64,000 bases of DNA. Origin: Flavobacterium endoglycinae (lineage in GTDB: Bacteria; Bacteroidota; Bacteroidia; Flavobacteriales; Flavobacteriaceae). The stretch covers positions 62,001 through 126,000 of the forward strand of contig NZ_CP071448.1 in NCBI RefSeq assembly GCF_017352115.1, in the 5' to 3' direction. Shown here in pieces: positions 44,721 through 53,184 of the stretch. The translations under genes were made by a program, and so were the position numbers. The notes beneath the pieces were generated by a model. The model ran no database searches, was not told where the DNA came from, and was given only the letters and a program-made list of their open reading frames with translations. Position 1 is the first letter of the stretch, and each line of letters starts with the position of its first letter.

Positions 44721-44755
44721 TAAAAACCCCTTTGCCAAAGTCAACAAAGGGGTTT
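44721..44755 (-). terminator. Terminator of the B12-riboswitch operon
   Basis: AAACCCCTTTG and CAAAGGGGTTT form an 11-bp stem; the minus strand continues TTTTTAA. It begins 21 bp after the stop of the DUF5074 protein. Confidence 0.82.
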
Positions 44756-44775
44756 CTTTTGAAATAAAAACAAAT

Positions 44776-47055
44776 TTAATTCTTGATAAATTTATGGGTA
44801 AAATTCCCTTTATCTGTGCTGATAGTAATGATGTACAAGCCTTTTGCAAAAACACTCACATCGACTTGGTTGTTGTTTATTACTGTATTTACTGCTCTTC
44901 CAGCAACGTCGTATATTATTATGCCTTTTAATTCATCTTGAGTTTTAATGTTCAAATAATCGGAAACGGGATTTGGATAAATTGCCACTTGTATTCTTTC
45001 AAACTGATCTGTTCCTAAAGTGCTAGTGGTAACGGTTATCGTTTTTTCGATTATTTTACCATTCGAATTAAAACTAATTACAACTGCTGCATTTCCTGAA
45101 GCTTTTGGAGTTAGAACCAATTCGTCATCTGCATTAATTTCTGCTGCAACAATTTCTGTATTACTAATTGATTTTACCTTTTTTACAATCGCCGCACTTA
45201 GATTATCTTGATCCGAAACTACCGTTTTTAAATCAATTACCAAATTGTTGCTTAAGGAAACTTCAGATGCTAAATCTGTACTTAAAACCGGCAAAGCATT
45301 ATCTGGGAAAACCGTTATGGCTGGAAACCAGTAATAATCATTTAATGTTTTGGTGCTGATTAACGTTCCAGAATTACTAAAAGTATGTATCCAGTTTTTC
45401 TGGTAATGAGCGCCATAACCGCTTTCAGTAGTATTCAGAATCAATTCATCAGAAACTGGATCAATACGCAAGGCCGCTCCATACGGAATTTGCTTATAAG
45501 TATCAGTCTGTCCAGGAATTACCGCAAAGTTTTCATTGAAAGTTTTGGATGCTGCATCAAATTTTACAATTTGTGTTCCCGAATTGAAACTATTGATTGA
45601 GTTAATCCAGTATAACGCATTTTCTTTATTGCTGTAGGTAAAACTTCCTGCATTCCATGCTCCCCACGAACCTAAATATTTAGTAGTTGGAATGGCATAT
45701 TCGGTTACATCAAAATTTACTGCGTTGATGTTTACCAATTTCTGGTTTTGAATCGCCCAGACACTCCCGTCTTTTGCTTGTGCAATAGAATGAAATGCAC
45801 CTGAAATAGTTTTAATTACCGTATTATTTTTTGGATCGATGATTAAAACTCCTGCGTTTTGTTTTACTGCAAATACATATTTTGAGGTACGAATCATATT
45901 CCCTATTTGTCCAGCATACTGACTTCCTCCGCCAGTTCCTGTTATCATATCGCCTACTTTCATATTCGCAATATCAAATGCAAAAATTCCGTTTGAAGCG
46001 CCAATGTAGCCTGTATTTTCATCTACACCAATAAACGAGCGTCCGTCTCCTCCACCGATATTATCAAAAGCAGCGATTTTTTTCATTGTTAAAGCATCGG
46101 CAACTACCAATCTTCCGCCTGGAGTATATTGACTATCACCGCCATCGGCAGCTTGTTTTGAAATGAAATAGAATTTATCGCCATAAATAGTTCCGTATTG
46201 TGTTGTAGCGCCAAAAGCCTGATTGCTGTTGGCTGCGCTGTAAACACGATAATTGATATTTCCTTCATTGTCTACAAAATTTACAGAACCATTCGTGTGT
46301 CCAAACCATTCTTCGTTTACTACAAAATAGCCTTTTGTAAAATCTACCACATTTACATAAGGATCAACAGGAGTAAATTCTGTTGAAATATCAATGGTAT
46401 TAAATTCTGGATTGAAATTCCAAACATCCCAAGAACCATTTTGTAAAGCACGACTAGACGCTCCCAAACCCGAGTACCCAAAATCGCTATCGATGTCATC
46501 TTTTACCCAATACGACCAATATCCTTTTGACATCCAGCCAGACTGCCAGTGATCTTCTGCATCTATTGGTGTGTATTGATCAAAATCGTAAGCAGTTGTG
46601 TTTACAATACCACTTACAGGATAATACGGATAGGTTACATTTTCATCTTTATAAAGTCCGTTCGTGTTTTTTCCATTCAGGTCAAAACCAAATCCTCCAA
46701 TAGCAGAACCAAATTGTGTTCCTTGATACAGCAACGTAAAAAAACGGTGATCTGCTTTTGCAATGGCTTTTAGCATATCTTCTCCTGTTGCATCGCCATC
46801 CCATTTAAATCCCCATACTAAAGCATCAGAATTTTTATCATCATTCCATTGTACGACAAAAGCGGCTTTGTTGCTTCCTGTTCCCACCCAGTATTTTATA
46901 TCATCAAAAGTGATGGTACCGGCTGCTTTTTTGGATTGCTTTTGTGTTGTTATTTTTTGTTTTATGTCGCTTCTTGGCACGCCCTGAACGGTAATCTGAG
47001 CATTCGAAAAGAGTGCAAAAAATAACAACAGTATTAAAAAGTAGTTTTTCTTCAT
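44776..47055 (-). CDS. DUF5074 beta-propeller surface protein with T9SS signal (BtuG-like)
   Basis: This 759-residue protein has a signal peptide (ending SNAQ). A first domain (about 50-230) contains ALVWGFKWDGDATGEDML and GGFGFDLNGKNTNG. A DUF5074 propeller (about 235-570) contains FVVNEEWFGHTNGSVNF, GGRLVVADALTMKKIAAF and GVLIIDPKNN-type repeats. A T9SS sorting domain starts near 690 (AIYPNPVSDYLNIKTQ). In Bacteroides, BtuG proteins are YncE/DUF5074-like propellers that capture vitamin B12 for BtuB. The cobalamin riboswitch upstream makes a B12-capture role likely. Unlike BtuG lipoproteins, this one would be anchored by type IX secretion. Confidence 0.82.
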   Translation of the reverse strand: MKKNYFLILLLFFALFSNAQITVQGVPRSDIKQKITTQKQSKKAAGTITFDDIKYWVGTGSNKAAFVVQWNDDKNSDALVWGFKWDGDATGEDMLKAIAKADHRFFTLLYQGTQFGSAIGGFGFDLNGKNTNGLYKDENVTYPYYPVSGIVNTTAYDFDQYTPIDAEDHWQSGWMSKGYWSYWVKDDIDSDFGYSGLGASSRALQNGSWDVWNFNPEFNTIDISTEFTPVDPYVNVVDFTKGYFVVNEEWFGHTNGSVNFVDNEGNINYRVYSAANSNQAFGATTQYGTIYGDKFYFISKQAADGGDSQYTPGGRLVVADALTMKKIAAFDNIGGGDGRSFIGVDENTGYIGASNGIFAFDIANMKVGDMITGTGGGSQYAGQIGNMIRTSKYVFAVKQNAGVLIIDPKNNTVIKTISGAFHSIAQAKDGSVWAIQNQKLVNINAVNFDVTEYAIPTTKYLGSWGAWNAGSFTYSNKENALYWINSINSFNSGTQIVKFDAASKTFNENFAVIPGQTDTYKQIPYGAALRIDPVSDELILNTTESGYGAHYQKNWIHTFSNSGTLISTKTLNDYYWFPAITVFPDNALPVLSTDLASEVSLSNNLVIDLKTVVSDQDNLSAAIVKKVKSISNTEIVAAEINADDELVLTPKASGNAAVVISFNSNGKIIEKTITVTTSTLGTDQFERIQVAIYPNPVSDYLNIKTQDELKGIIIYDVAGRAVNTVINNNQVDVSVFAKGLYIITISTDKGNFTHKFIKN

Positions 47056-47082
47056 AATTTGTATTTAGGTTAAAAATTTTAT

Positions 47083-48279
47083 TTAGTCAAAGTATAAATC
47101 ATAAGCGCCGGCTACTTCTGTCGAAACTTCTCCAAGCCAGCCCGCTTCCTGATTAATTCCTGTATAAACTTTAATGAAATCAATTCCTGGAAGTTTTACG
47201 TAGTTTCCGTTTTTATCAACAGCCCATGAAATGTCAATGCTAGAAGCGTCATCATTATTGGGCGCATTGTCGGCATAACCAAATTCAAATGATTTACCGA
47301 CCCAATAATTTCCGGTGCCGCTTTGGTCATAAAAGTTATTCTCCATTCGGGTTCCTTTGAGCGTGTAAGATGCGTCTGAAATCCAAAGCGGATAATAACT
47401 TTGAATATGAAAATTGTTTTTGGTCTTATAGCCTGAATTTCCCAAATTGTCCTGCCATTTAATGTATTCAACATCAGTCTGCCAGAATTCATTTCCTGCT
47501 ACTCCGGTTTTAGATTCGTCCGGTTTAAAATAGGTTATGCTGTAGTTTTTAAGTGTAGTGTTTTTAAAATATTCACTTCCTGCTATTTCGTACCATTCGT
47601 CTTCATCAGGTTTTCCGTTTTTATTTTTGTCGTAAGCGACTAGAATAATTCCGGGTTCACATGATCCTGAACGAGCTTCATTGGCTTCATTTCCCCAAAA
47701 TGCATTTCCTAAAACTTTAAAATCATTTCCTTTCAAATTGGGAATTGTATGATCGAAACCAAACACAACATAACCGCCAAAACCACCTAAAGAAATCATT
47801 GTGGTATTAGAACCTACCAAAGATTTTTTGGCCAAAGCAATCACTTGAGCTTCTGTGTTTCCAGCTGCATACTGCGGAATTTCATTGGTAAACTGCCCCA
47901 CTGCTGGACGAAAATCAAATACGTTCGAAATGTATTTACTATATGTTCCTGCTTCTTTAATGACATTAATTTTAGATTCATAAATCTTCAATACGCCATT
48001 TTTTTCTACTTCTAAAAACAAAGGATAACTTTTTAAATACGGACTGATAAAATCCAGTTGCGCTGTATTTGAAATTACAGAATCATTAATACGCCATTTT
48101 ATTTTGGCATCAGCAGATAAATCAAGAGCAATGTTGAGTACTTTAAATCGATCAATTGTATATGATTGTTTTAATACTACTATCGATTCGGTTTCTTCAT
48201 CTTTATCGGTTTGGCAGGCTGTTATTCCAAATAGAAAAAGAAATAAAAATGTGGCTTTTAGAATTTTAGTTGAATTCAT
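47083..48279 (-). CDS. Surface lipoprotein of a B12-regulated operon
   Basis: The 398-residue product has a lipoprotein signal (FLFLFGITAC, Cys near 22). A beta-rich N-terminal domain (VLKQSYTIDRFKVLNIALDLS...) follows, and then a large domain with SLGGFGGYVVFGFDHTIPN, PGIILVAYDKNKNGKPDEDEW (an EF-loop-like Asp cluster) and IDISWAVDKNGNYVKLPGIDFIKVYT. Relatives are found beside DUF5074 proteins in Bacteroidota B12 loci. It lies 27 bp upstream of the propeller gene, under the same riboswitch. It probably binds cobalamin or assists the propeller; this is inference. Confidence 0.8.
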   Translation of the reverse strand: MNSTKILKATFLFLFLFGITACQTDKDEETESIVVLKQSYTIDRFKVLNIALDLSADAKIKWRINDSVISNTAQLDFISPYLKSYPLFLEVEKNGVLKIYESKINVIKEAGTYSKYISNVFDFRPAVGQFTNEIPQYAAGNTEAQVIALAKKSLVGSNTTMISLGGFGGYVVFGFDHTIPNLKGNDFKVLGNAFWGNEANEARSGSCEPGIILVAYDKNKNGKPDEDEWYEIAGSEYFKNTTLKNYSITYFKPDESKTGVAGNEFWQTDVEYIKWQDNLGNSGYKTKNNFHIQSYYPLWISDASYTLKGTRMENNFYDQSGTGNYWVGKSFEFGYADNAPNNDDASSIDISWAVDKNGNYVKLPGIDFIKVYTGINQEAGWLGEVSTEVAGAYDLYFD

Positions 48280-48526
48280 TGTTTTTTTAAGGAAGATGTG
48301 AAATGTGAAAAGCAGATTTGAGATTTTATTTGATAGAACATAACTGATTCAACAGATTTAGGAAAAAATCTGCAACTGAATAATTGGAAAATTATCACGA
48401 GAAATATTCACATGATGTATGTTCAGCATTATTGCTTGAAAAGAAAATAAACGAGTTTGCTGGATACGACGCATTACCTATTAATTTTAAAAATTAATTT
48501 CGGGAACGTAACCAAACAACAATACG

Positions 48527-48554
48527 AAAAAAGACCCGCTACAAAATAGCCGGT
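48527..48554 (-). terminator. Riboswitch expression-platform terminator
   Basis: On the minus strand ACCGGCTA and TAGCGGGT (one mismatch) form a hairpin with a 5-nt loop, followed by a C and six T residues. It lies between the cobalamin aptamer and the lipoprotein start, as expected for transcriptional control by B12. Confidence 0.6.
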
Positions 48555-48607
48555 GCAGTTATTGTCTTCAACTTTATTCCTCGAAAGTTTTAAACTTATG
48601 TGATTAT

Positions 48608-48740
48608 GGCAGGTCTCCTGACTTGTTCCATCTTTAAAACAGCCTTCTCATCCGCGGCAGCGAACAATGGCATAAGTAACGTTTAAAGACTTAATAGAAC
48701 TTACAGTAGCGGGTCTGTTCAGGATTTACACCTGATTCCC
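48608..48740 (-). ncRNA. Cobalamin (B12) riboswitch
   Basis: The minus strand shows the class landmarks in order: GGGAATCAGGTGTAAATCC near the 5' end, CCCGCTACTGT, a GCCATTG variant of the GCCACTG element, and AAGTCAGGAGACCTGCC at the 3' end. The aptamer binds adenosyl- or methylcobalamin and normally turns expression off when B12 is plentiful. It lies 329 nt before the lipoprotein start. Confidence 0.93.
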
Positions 48741-48790
48741 TTTTAACTGTTTTTCTTAAAAATTGAAAAAAAACAGACCAAAATCTGTCG

Positions 48791-48821
48791 CAAAGGTAGA
48801 ACTATCTTTATAAAAACAATA
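48791..48821 (-). promoter_or_regulatory. Promoter of the B12-riboswitch operon
   Basis: TACCTTTG (48798-48791) matches the -7 consensus and ATTG (48821-48818) lies 19 bp upstream as a weak -33 element. The start site near 48784 places the aptamer at the 5' end of the mRNA. The -7 octamer is identical to that of susC. Confidence 0.6.
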
Positions 48822-49065
48822 ACTATTTTGTACAATTACGGTTTTCTCACTTTAAGAAAACAACATTGAATATTGTGCATTTTTTCTTTTAAGAATGGTT
48901 TAATATCTATTTCATAACAAAAAAATTTTGTGATACAATTCTTATTTCCTTAAATTTGAATGATACCATCTGTAGAAAAACCTTATAAATTCATAAGCGT
49001 TTTTTAGATTTCAAATGAAAATACATGCCAAAAATTATTTTATCTAACCCAAAATCTTGTAAGCA

Positions 49066-50049
49066 ATGAAAAAAAATCTTGCCTTAACCTTTTGGGCACT
49101 TTACATGCTCTTTTTTGCTATTCCGTTTCCCATGTTTTTGTATTACAACATTAAAAGCGAATCTGATATTGATGCTTTAAAAGACGGAAATCCTTATCTG
49201 GCTTTAGCTTATCTTGCTCTCTCTATAGTACTGTGGGTTATTCTTTTAGTTGGTTATTTTAGAAAATGGATTCTACAGCTTTTTATTACCAGAAAAAATA
49301 TGGCAAAAATAAAAGCGCATGGAGTACTTCGAGAATCTAAAATTTTAAATGCTCAGAAAATTTCAAAAGCAACTTCAGTTTACAACACATACGAACTTGA
49401 ATTGTGTTTCAAAAATTTATCTGATTCTGAAATCACACACAAAACGACTATAACCGATCTAAAACCGCTGGCAAAACGTTTTGAAAGTGGCAATAAACTG
49501 AATATCTTATTAGATCGGGATATGAACCAGCCGCCTTATATGATGATTGCTTCATCTGAAGCTTCTATAAATTTTAGAAGTTTTGCTTTAAGAATATTAG
49601 GTTTTGTTATTCTTTCTATTGCAGTTATAGCGTATTACATTTTTTCATACCGAACAGAAAGTTACGGTATGGGCTGGCGATTTCTAGCTTTCTGGCATCC
49701 GCTCATTCTCTGTCCAGCCATATTATTGTTTTATCGTATACTTGTAGGCTTTATATTTAGAAAAATAACGGGGTTAAGCGATGATTCACTAGTAATTAAA
49801 TTTAAAGGAATTAAAACTTCAGCCAAATTAATCAAGGTAAGCCAGACCGGAACGTACATTAACGAACAACCTATGATGCGATTTGAGTTGGAATATACAG
49901 ATACTCACAATCAGCTGCATCGCAGCAGTTTGAAAAAAGTAGTGGGACTGCTTGATCTAGATATTACGAAACAGGAATACATTTCTATCTTTTATTTACC
50001 GGAAAATCCAAGCCAAATTGCCTTTACCTCAGATTTAAATACTCTTTAA
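49066..50049 (+). CDS. Membrane protein with two DUF3592-like soluble segments
   Basis: The 327-residue protein has membrane helices at about 7-27, 45-65, 170-190 and 205-228. After each helix pair comes a beta-rich segment about 95 residues long (KIKAHGVLRESKILNAQKIS... and IKTSAKLIKVSQTGTYINEQPM...). The pattern G-x-L-x-x-S-K-I-L with YELEL and later a price-like YLPENPSQ resembles DUF3592 modules. The two halves look like an internal duplication. The function is unknown. A lipoprotein gene follows after 2 bp and is certainly cotranscribed. Confidence 0.75.
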   Translation: MKKNLALTFWALYMLFFAIPFPMFLYYNIKSESDIDALKDGNPYLALAYLALSIVLWVILLVGYFRKWILQLFITRKNMAKIKAHGVLRESKILNAQKISKATSVYNTYELELCFKNLSDSEITHKTTITDLKPLAKRFESGNKLNILLDRDMNQPPYMMIASSEASINFRSFALRILGFVILSIAVIAYYIFSYRTESYGMGWRFLAFWHPLILCPAILLFYRILVGFIFRKITGLSDDSLVIKFKGIKTSAKLIKVSQTGTYINEQPMMRFELEYTDTHNQLHRSSLKKVVGLLDLDITKQEYISIFYLPENPSQIAFTSDLNTL

Positions 50050-50051
50050 TA

Positions 50052-50699
50052 ATGAAAAAACTGATTATTGCAACGATTATTTGTTCGATACTTGTAAGCT
50101 GTCAGCAGATAAAACAAAGTATAAATGAAACTTTTAAACCTAATGATACTGTTGTCGAAAAAGAACATGAATTAGTACAAGAACAAAAATTCGAAACTTC
50201 AAATTCTGAAACTACAGCAAACGAAAAAATAGTTCTTTTAGAGCATCCAGAAATTTTGCAAAAAGCGGAGGAAGAATTAAAAAAATTACCACAGTATGCC
50301 GGAAAAGAAATATTTGTTTACTCTACGGTATATTTTTATAATTACAGGAGCATAAATGTATTATTACAGCATCCAAAAAATCCAAAATACGTTGATACGT
50401 ACGAATACAAAGACGGTAAATGGTCGGAACCAAGACCGGTTCAGTTATCAGTGCATGACGATATTAAAGGCCGATTGGTTCCGCTTTCTAAAATAAACTT
50501 TGTAAATGCTTCAAAAGTTGCCGAAATCTATAATCAAAAAGCAAGCGAAATCGAAGGTGCAGAGCCTTTAACAAGCGTGTACATTTCGATTTGGAAAAAT
50601 CAGATAAAATGGTATCCAACAAGCATACACGGAAGCCGCGAAAGGTATTCGATACAATTTAATGATGATGGGTCTCTAAAAGAATTTAAACAGGATTAA
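50052..50699 (+). CDS. Lipoprotein, unknown function
   Basis: The 215-residue protein begins with a lipoprotein signal (MKKLIIATIICSILVSCQQ, lipobox LVSC, Cys at 17). A charged linker (about 20-70) precedes a compact beta-rich domain with AGKEIFVYSTVYFYNYRSINVLLQ-like strands and a closing GSRERYSIQFNDDGSLKEF. I do not recognise the family. It is coupled to the membrane protein upstream, and its stop codon directly abuts the stop of the convergent serine hydrolase gene. Confidence 0.78.
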   Translation: MKKLIIATIICSILVSCQQIKQSINETFKPNDTVVEKEHELVQEQKFETSNSETTANEKIVLLEHPEILQKAEEELKKLPQYAGKEIFVYSTVYFYNYRSINVLLQHPKNPKYVDTYEYKDGKWSEPRPVQLSVHDDIKGRLVPLSKINFVNASKVAEIYNQKASEIEGAEPLTSVYISIWKNQIKWYPTSIHGSRERYSIQFNDDGSLKEFKQD

Positions 50700-51881
50700 C
50701 TATTTTTTATCATACGGAATATATTGATCCCACTGCCATGGTGTGAAAGTATCTTTTATTCCCGTTTCTAATAGATATTTTATAATACTGTCTGTGTTAT
50801 AACTATTAGACATAATGAGCATTCCGATTCCTTTTTCAGGGAAAATAATTCCGTAGTTTTGAAAACCCGAACCCTGCCCTTCTTTAAAAGCGCCAATTCC
50901 GTATGGCGACTGCAGTATTCCCCATCCTAAACCATACGAAAGCTGAATGTTATCGTTCCAATTTCCGTCTTCAACCGCACCCGGACCAAATTGTGTTCTG
51001 GAATGAATTCTAATCTGCGGACTAAACATTTCTTTATATGATTTTTCTTTTAGAAGTTTTTTACTCAGCAAAGCCGAAAGAAATTTACTGTAATCTTCTA
51101 AAGTCGTTTCAAGTGTTCCTGCTCCTCTTGGCGCATTGTCTTTGTCTTTTTCCTGAAGCGAATTATCATGTTCGTAGCCGTACGCATAATCTTTTTCAAA
51201 TTTATCCTGCCATTTATAACTAGAATTCGTCATTCCAAGAGGCTTAAATACTTTTTCCTGAGCCAGTTCTTCCAGAGGTTTTCCGGTAATTTTTTCTAAC
51301 ACCACCTGAAGATACGTAAGTCCTTCTCCCGAATAACTGTATCTTGTTCCCGGTTCAAATTTAATGCGTAATTTTTCATCCGATTCAAACCAGCGCCAGT
51401 TTGGAAAACCAGTTGTATGATCCAAACACATACGGGCTGTGATTTTTGTATATCTCGGATCTGATTTTAATTCTGTAAAATCTTCATGCCATACTTTGTG
51501 TTCGTATTCATAAATAGGTTTTGGCAGATAACTTTGAAGCGGTTTATCTAAAGTTATAACGCCTTCTTCAACCAGTTTCAATACTAAAACAGCAAAAACG
51601 GCTTTACTTAAAGAGGCACCGTATAAATTAGTATTGGTTTGTAATTCTTTTTGTTTTTCAACATTGCTGTAACCGAATGTTTTCATAAAAACCGGTTTCT
51701 TAGAATTGAAAACGGTTATTCCAATTCCTTTTACATTGCCTTTACTCATAAAGGTTTTTATCGCATTGGTAAGACTATCCGCAGAAATCGTACTGCCATC
51801 AAGTCTTTTTATAAGAGAAGCATTTTGTGCCGAAACCGAAAAAATACCGGCAGAAAAAAGAATAATCAGAAGTTGTTTCAT
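50700..51881 (-). CDS. Secreted beta-lactamase-family serine hydrolase
   Basis: The 393-residue protein has a signal peptide (ending SVSAQ). The class C/PBP fold shows SxxK as GASLSKAVFAVL near residue 93 and the Tyr-Ser motif RYSYSGEGLTYLQ near 180. RGAGTLETTLEDYSKFLSAL and GLGWGILQSPYG follow later. Members include esterases, D-amino-peptidases and PBP4-like enzymes; beta-lactam hydrolysis is not implied. It is convergent with the lipoprotein gene with no intergenic base. Confidence 0.9.
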   Translation of the reverse strand: MKQLLIILFSAGIFSVSAQNASLIKRLDGSTISADSLTNAIKTFMSKGNVKGIGITVFNSKKPVFMKTFGYSNVEKQKELQTNTNLYGASLSKAVFAVLVLKLVEEGVITLDKPLQSYLPKPIYEYEHKVWHEDFTELKSDPRYTKITARMCLDHTTGFPNWRWFESDEKLRIKFEPGTRYSYSGEGLTYLQVVLEKITGKPLEELAQEKVFKPLGMTNSSYKWQDKFEKDYAYGYEHDNSLQEKDKDNAPRGAGTLETTLEDYSKFLSALLSKKLLKEKSYKEMFSPQIRIHSRTQFGPGAVEDGNWNDNIQLSYGLGWGILQSPYGIGAFKEGQGSGFQNYGIIFPEKGIGMLIMSNSYNTDSIIKYLLETGIKDTFTPWQWDQYIPYDKK

Positions 51882-52081
51882 AAAGGTTATAGTTTTGGTT
51901 AATTCAACAACTTTAAGATCAATTTAGCTGAAGTAAATTGATAATAAGTCGAATACAAAAAATAAGAATTTCAGAATTAGTTTAAATCCCATTTTAATTA
52001 TTATATTTCCGTCTAAAATTTCACACAAATATATTTTCTATATACGCAGAAGACAATACTTATAAATAACCATTTTTTTGA

Positions 52082-52840
52082 ATGAAGAATATCAAAAATG
52101 ATTTGAATATACAATTGTTACAACAGCCTATTTCAGGTAATTCAGAAAGTGATGTGCAATTGAAAAAATGTCAGCAAATTGCTCAAAATTTTGCCGAACT
52201 AGAAAACGGAATTGCTGTTTTGAGCGACCTGTACCATAATAAAAGTTATGTGTACTCTGGAAAAATTGCCAACGAACTGGCCATTTTTCAATCAAAACAA
52301 ATGCAGGAAATAGAAACCATCTGGGAAGAAGAATTGTTTAACAAATTAAATCCCGATGATGTGCTTCAAAAATATGTTTTAGAACTCAAGTTCTTTCAGT
52401 TTATTAAAACCATTCCAATTGATGAACGCCATGATTATTGTGTAATAAGCCGTTTGCGGCTTATTGACAAAAATGCCGATAAATCACTCCTGCACAAAAT
52501 GTATTATTTTTCAAATCCTGAGCACGAAAATATAGAACTCGCTTTGTGCCTCTACAATTTTGATTTCCTGCAAGCTTTAAATTATGAAGGCGCAATTGTA
52601 AATACAGCTGACGGAAATATCATCAATCAAATTGAAACCGAAAACAATACTTTTCTTTCCAACAGAGAAAAAGAGATTTTAAAAATGCTCCAAAAAGGTA
52701 AACAAAGTAAAGAAATTGCTTCTCTTCTTTTCATCAGCATTAACACAGTCAGCCGACACAGACAAAATATCCTCGAAAAAATGAAAGTTAATAATACCAC
52801 CGAAGCTTGTACGCTGGCACAGAAATTAAAATGGATATGA
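52082..52840 (+). CDS. LuxR-type transcriptional regulator
   Basis: This 252-residue protein has an uncharacterised N-terminal sensory part (about 1-180) and a C-terminal GerE/LuxR helix-turn-helix: LSNREKEILKMLQKGKQSKE then IASLLFISINTVSRHRQNIL. No receiver domain is present, so it likely responds to an intracellular signal. It lies upstream of the RHS genes on the same strand, separated by 344 bp that include a weak terminator, so a role in controlling them is possible but unproven. Confidence 0.9.
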   Translation: MKNIKNDLNIQLLQQPISGNSESDVQLKKCQQIAQNFAELENGIAVLSDLYHNKSYVYSGKIANELAIFQSKQMQEIETIWEEELFNKLNPDDVLQKYVLELKFFQFIKTIPIDERHDYCVISRLRLIDKNADKSLLHKMYYFSNPEHENIELALCLYNFDFLQALNYEGAIVNTADGNIINQIETENNTFLSNREKEILKMLQKGKQSKEIASLLFISINTVSRHRQNILEKMKVNNTTEACTLAQKLKWI

Positions 52841-52844
52841 AGGT

Positions 52845-52867
52845 AAAAAGTTTGTAAATACTTTTTT
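52845..52867 (+). terminator. Weak terminator after the LuxR gene
   Basis: AAAAAGT and ACTTTTT flank an 8-nt AT-rich loop, beginning 5 bp after the stop. Confidence 0.45.
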
Positions 52868-53184
52868 GTAATTAATCAAAAAGAAATTAAAGCAATTTAT
52901 ATCCATTGGAATTTTGATAAGTTAATTTCTTTTTAATTAGCGATTACTAATTTTAATTTCTTATCATTTTATGAGATAAAAAACTATGCTTATTTAATTT
53001 TTCTTGTAATTTTTTCAAAATATTTTTTCTTTACACCAAACAAAACAACTGATTAACAAACAGATAAAACTCATTAATTTTATTTTTTTTACAATATTTC
53101 AATAGGTTCAGTATTAATGTGGAATCCCGTAAAAATCTGAACATCTAATCGTTTAGATTTGCGAACCAATTTCAATCTAAAAAA
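52868..53184 (+). other. Upstream region of the RHS operon
   Basis: This AT-rich gap contains TAGATTTG at 53154-53161, a perfect TAnnTTTG box 23 bp before the RHS start, although without a TTTG at -33. An imperfect ATCTAATCGTTTAGAT repeat overlaps it (53143-53158), suiting a bound regulator. Confidence 0.4.

Noticed and set aside
50700..51881. Serine hydrolase as a beta-lactam resistance gene
   Set aside because: The SxxK and Tyr motifs define the superfamily only; nothing specific to true class C beta-lactamases was seen.
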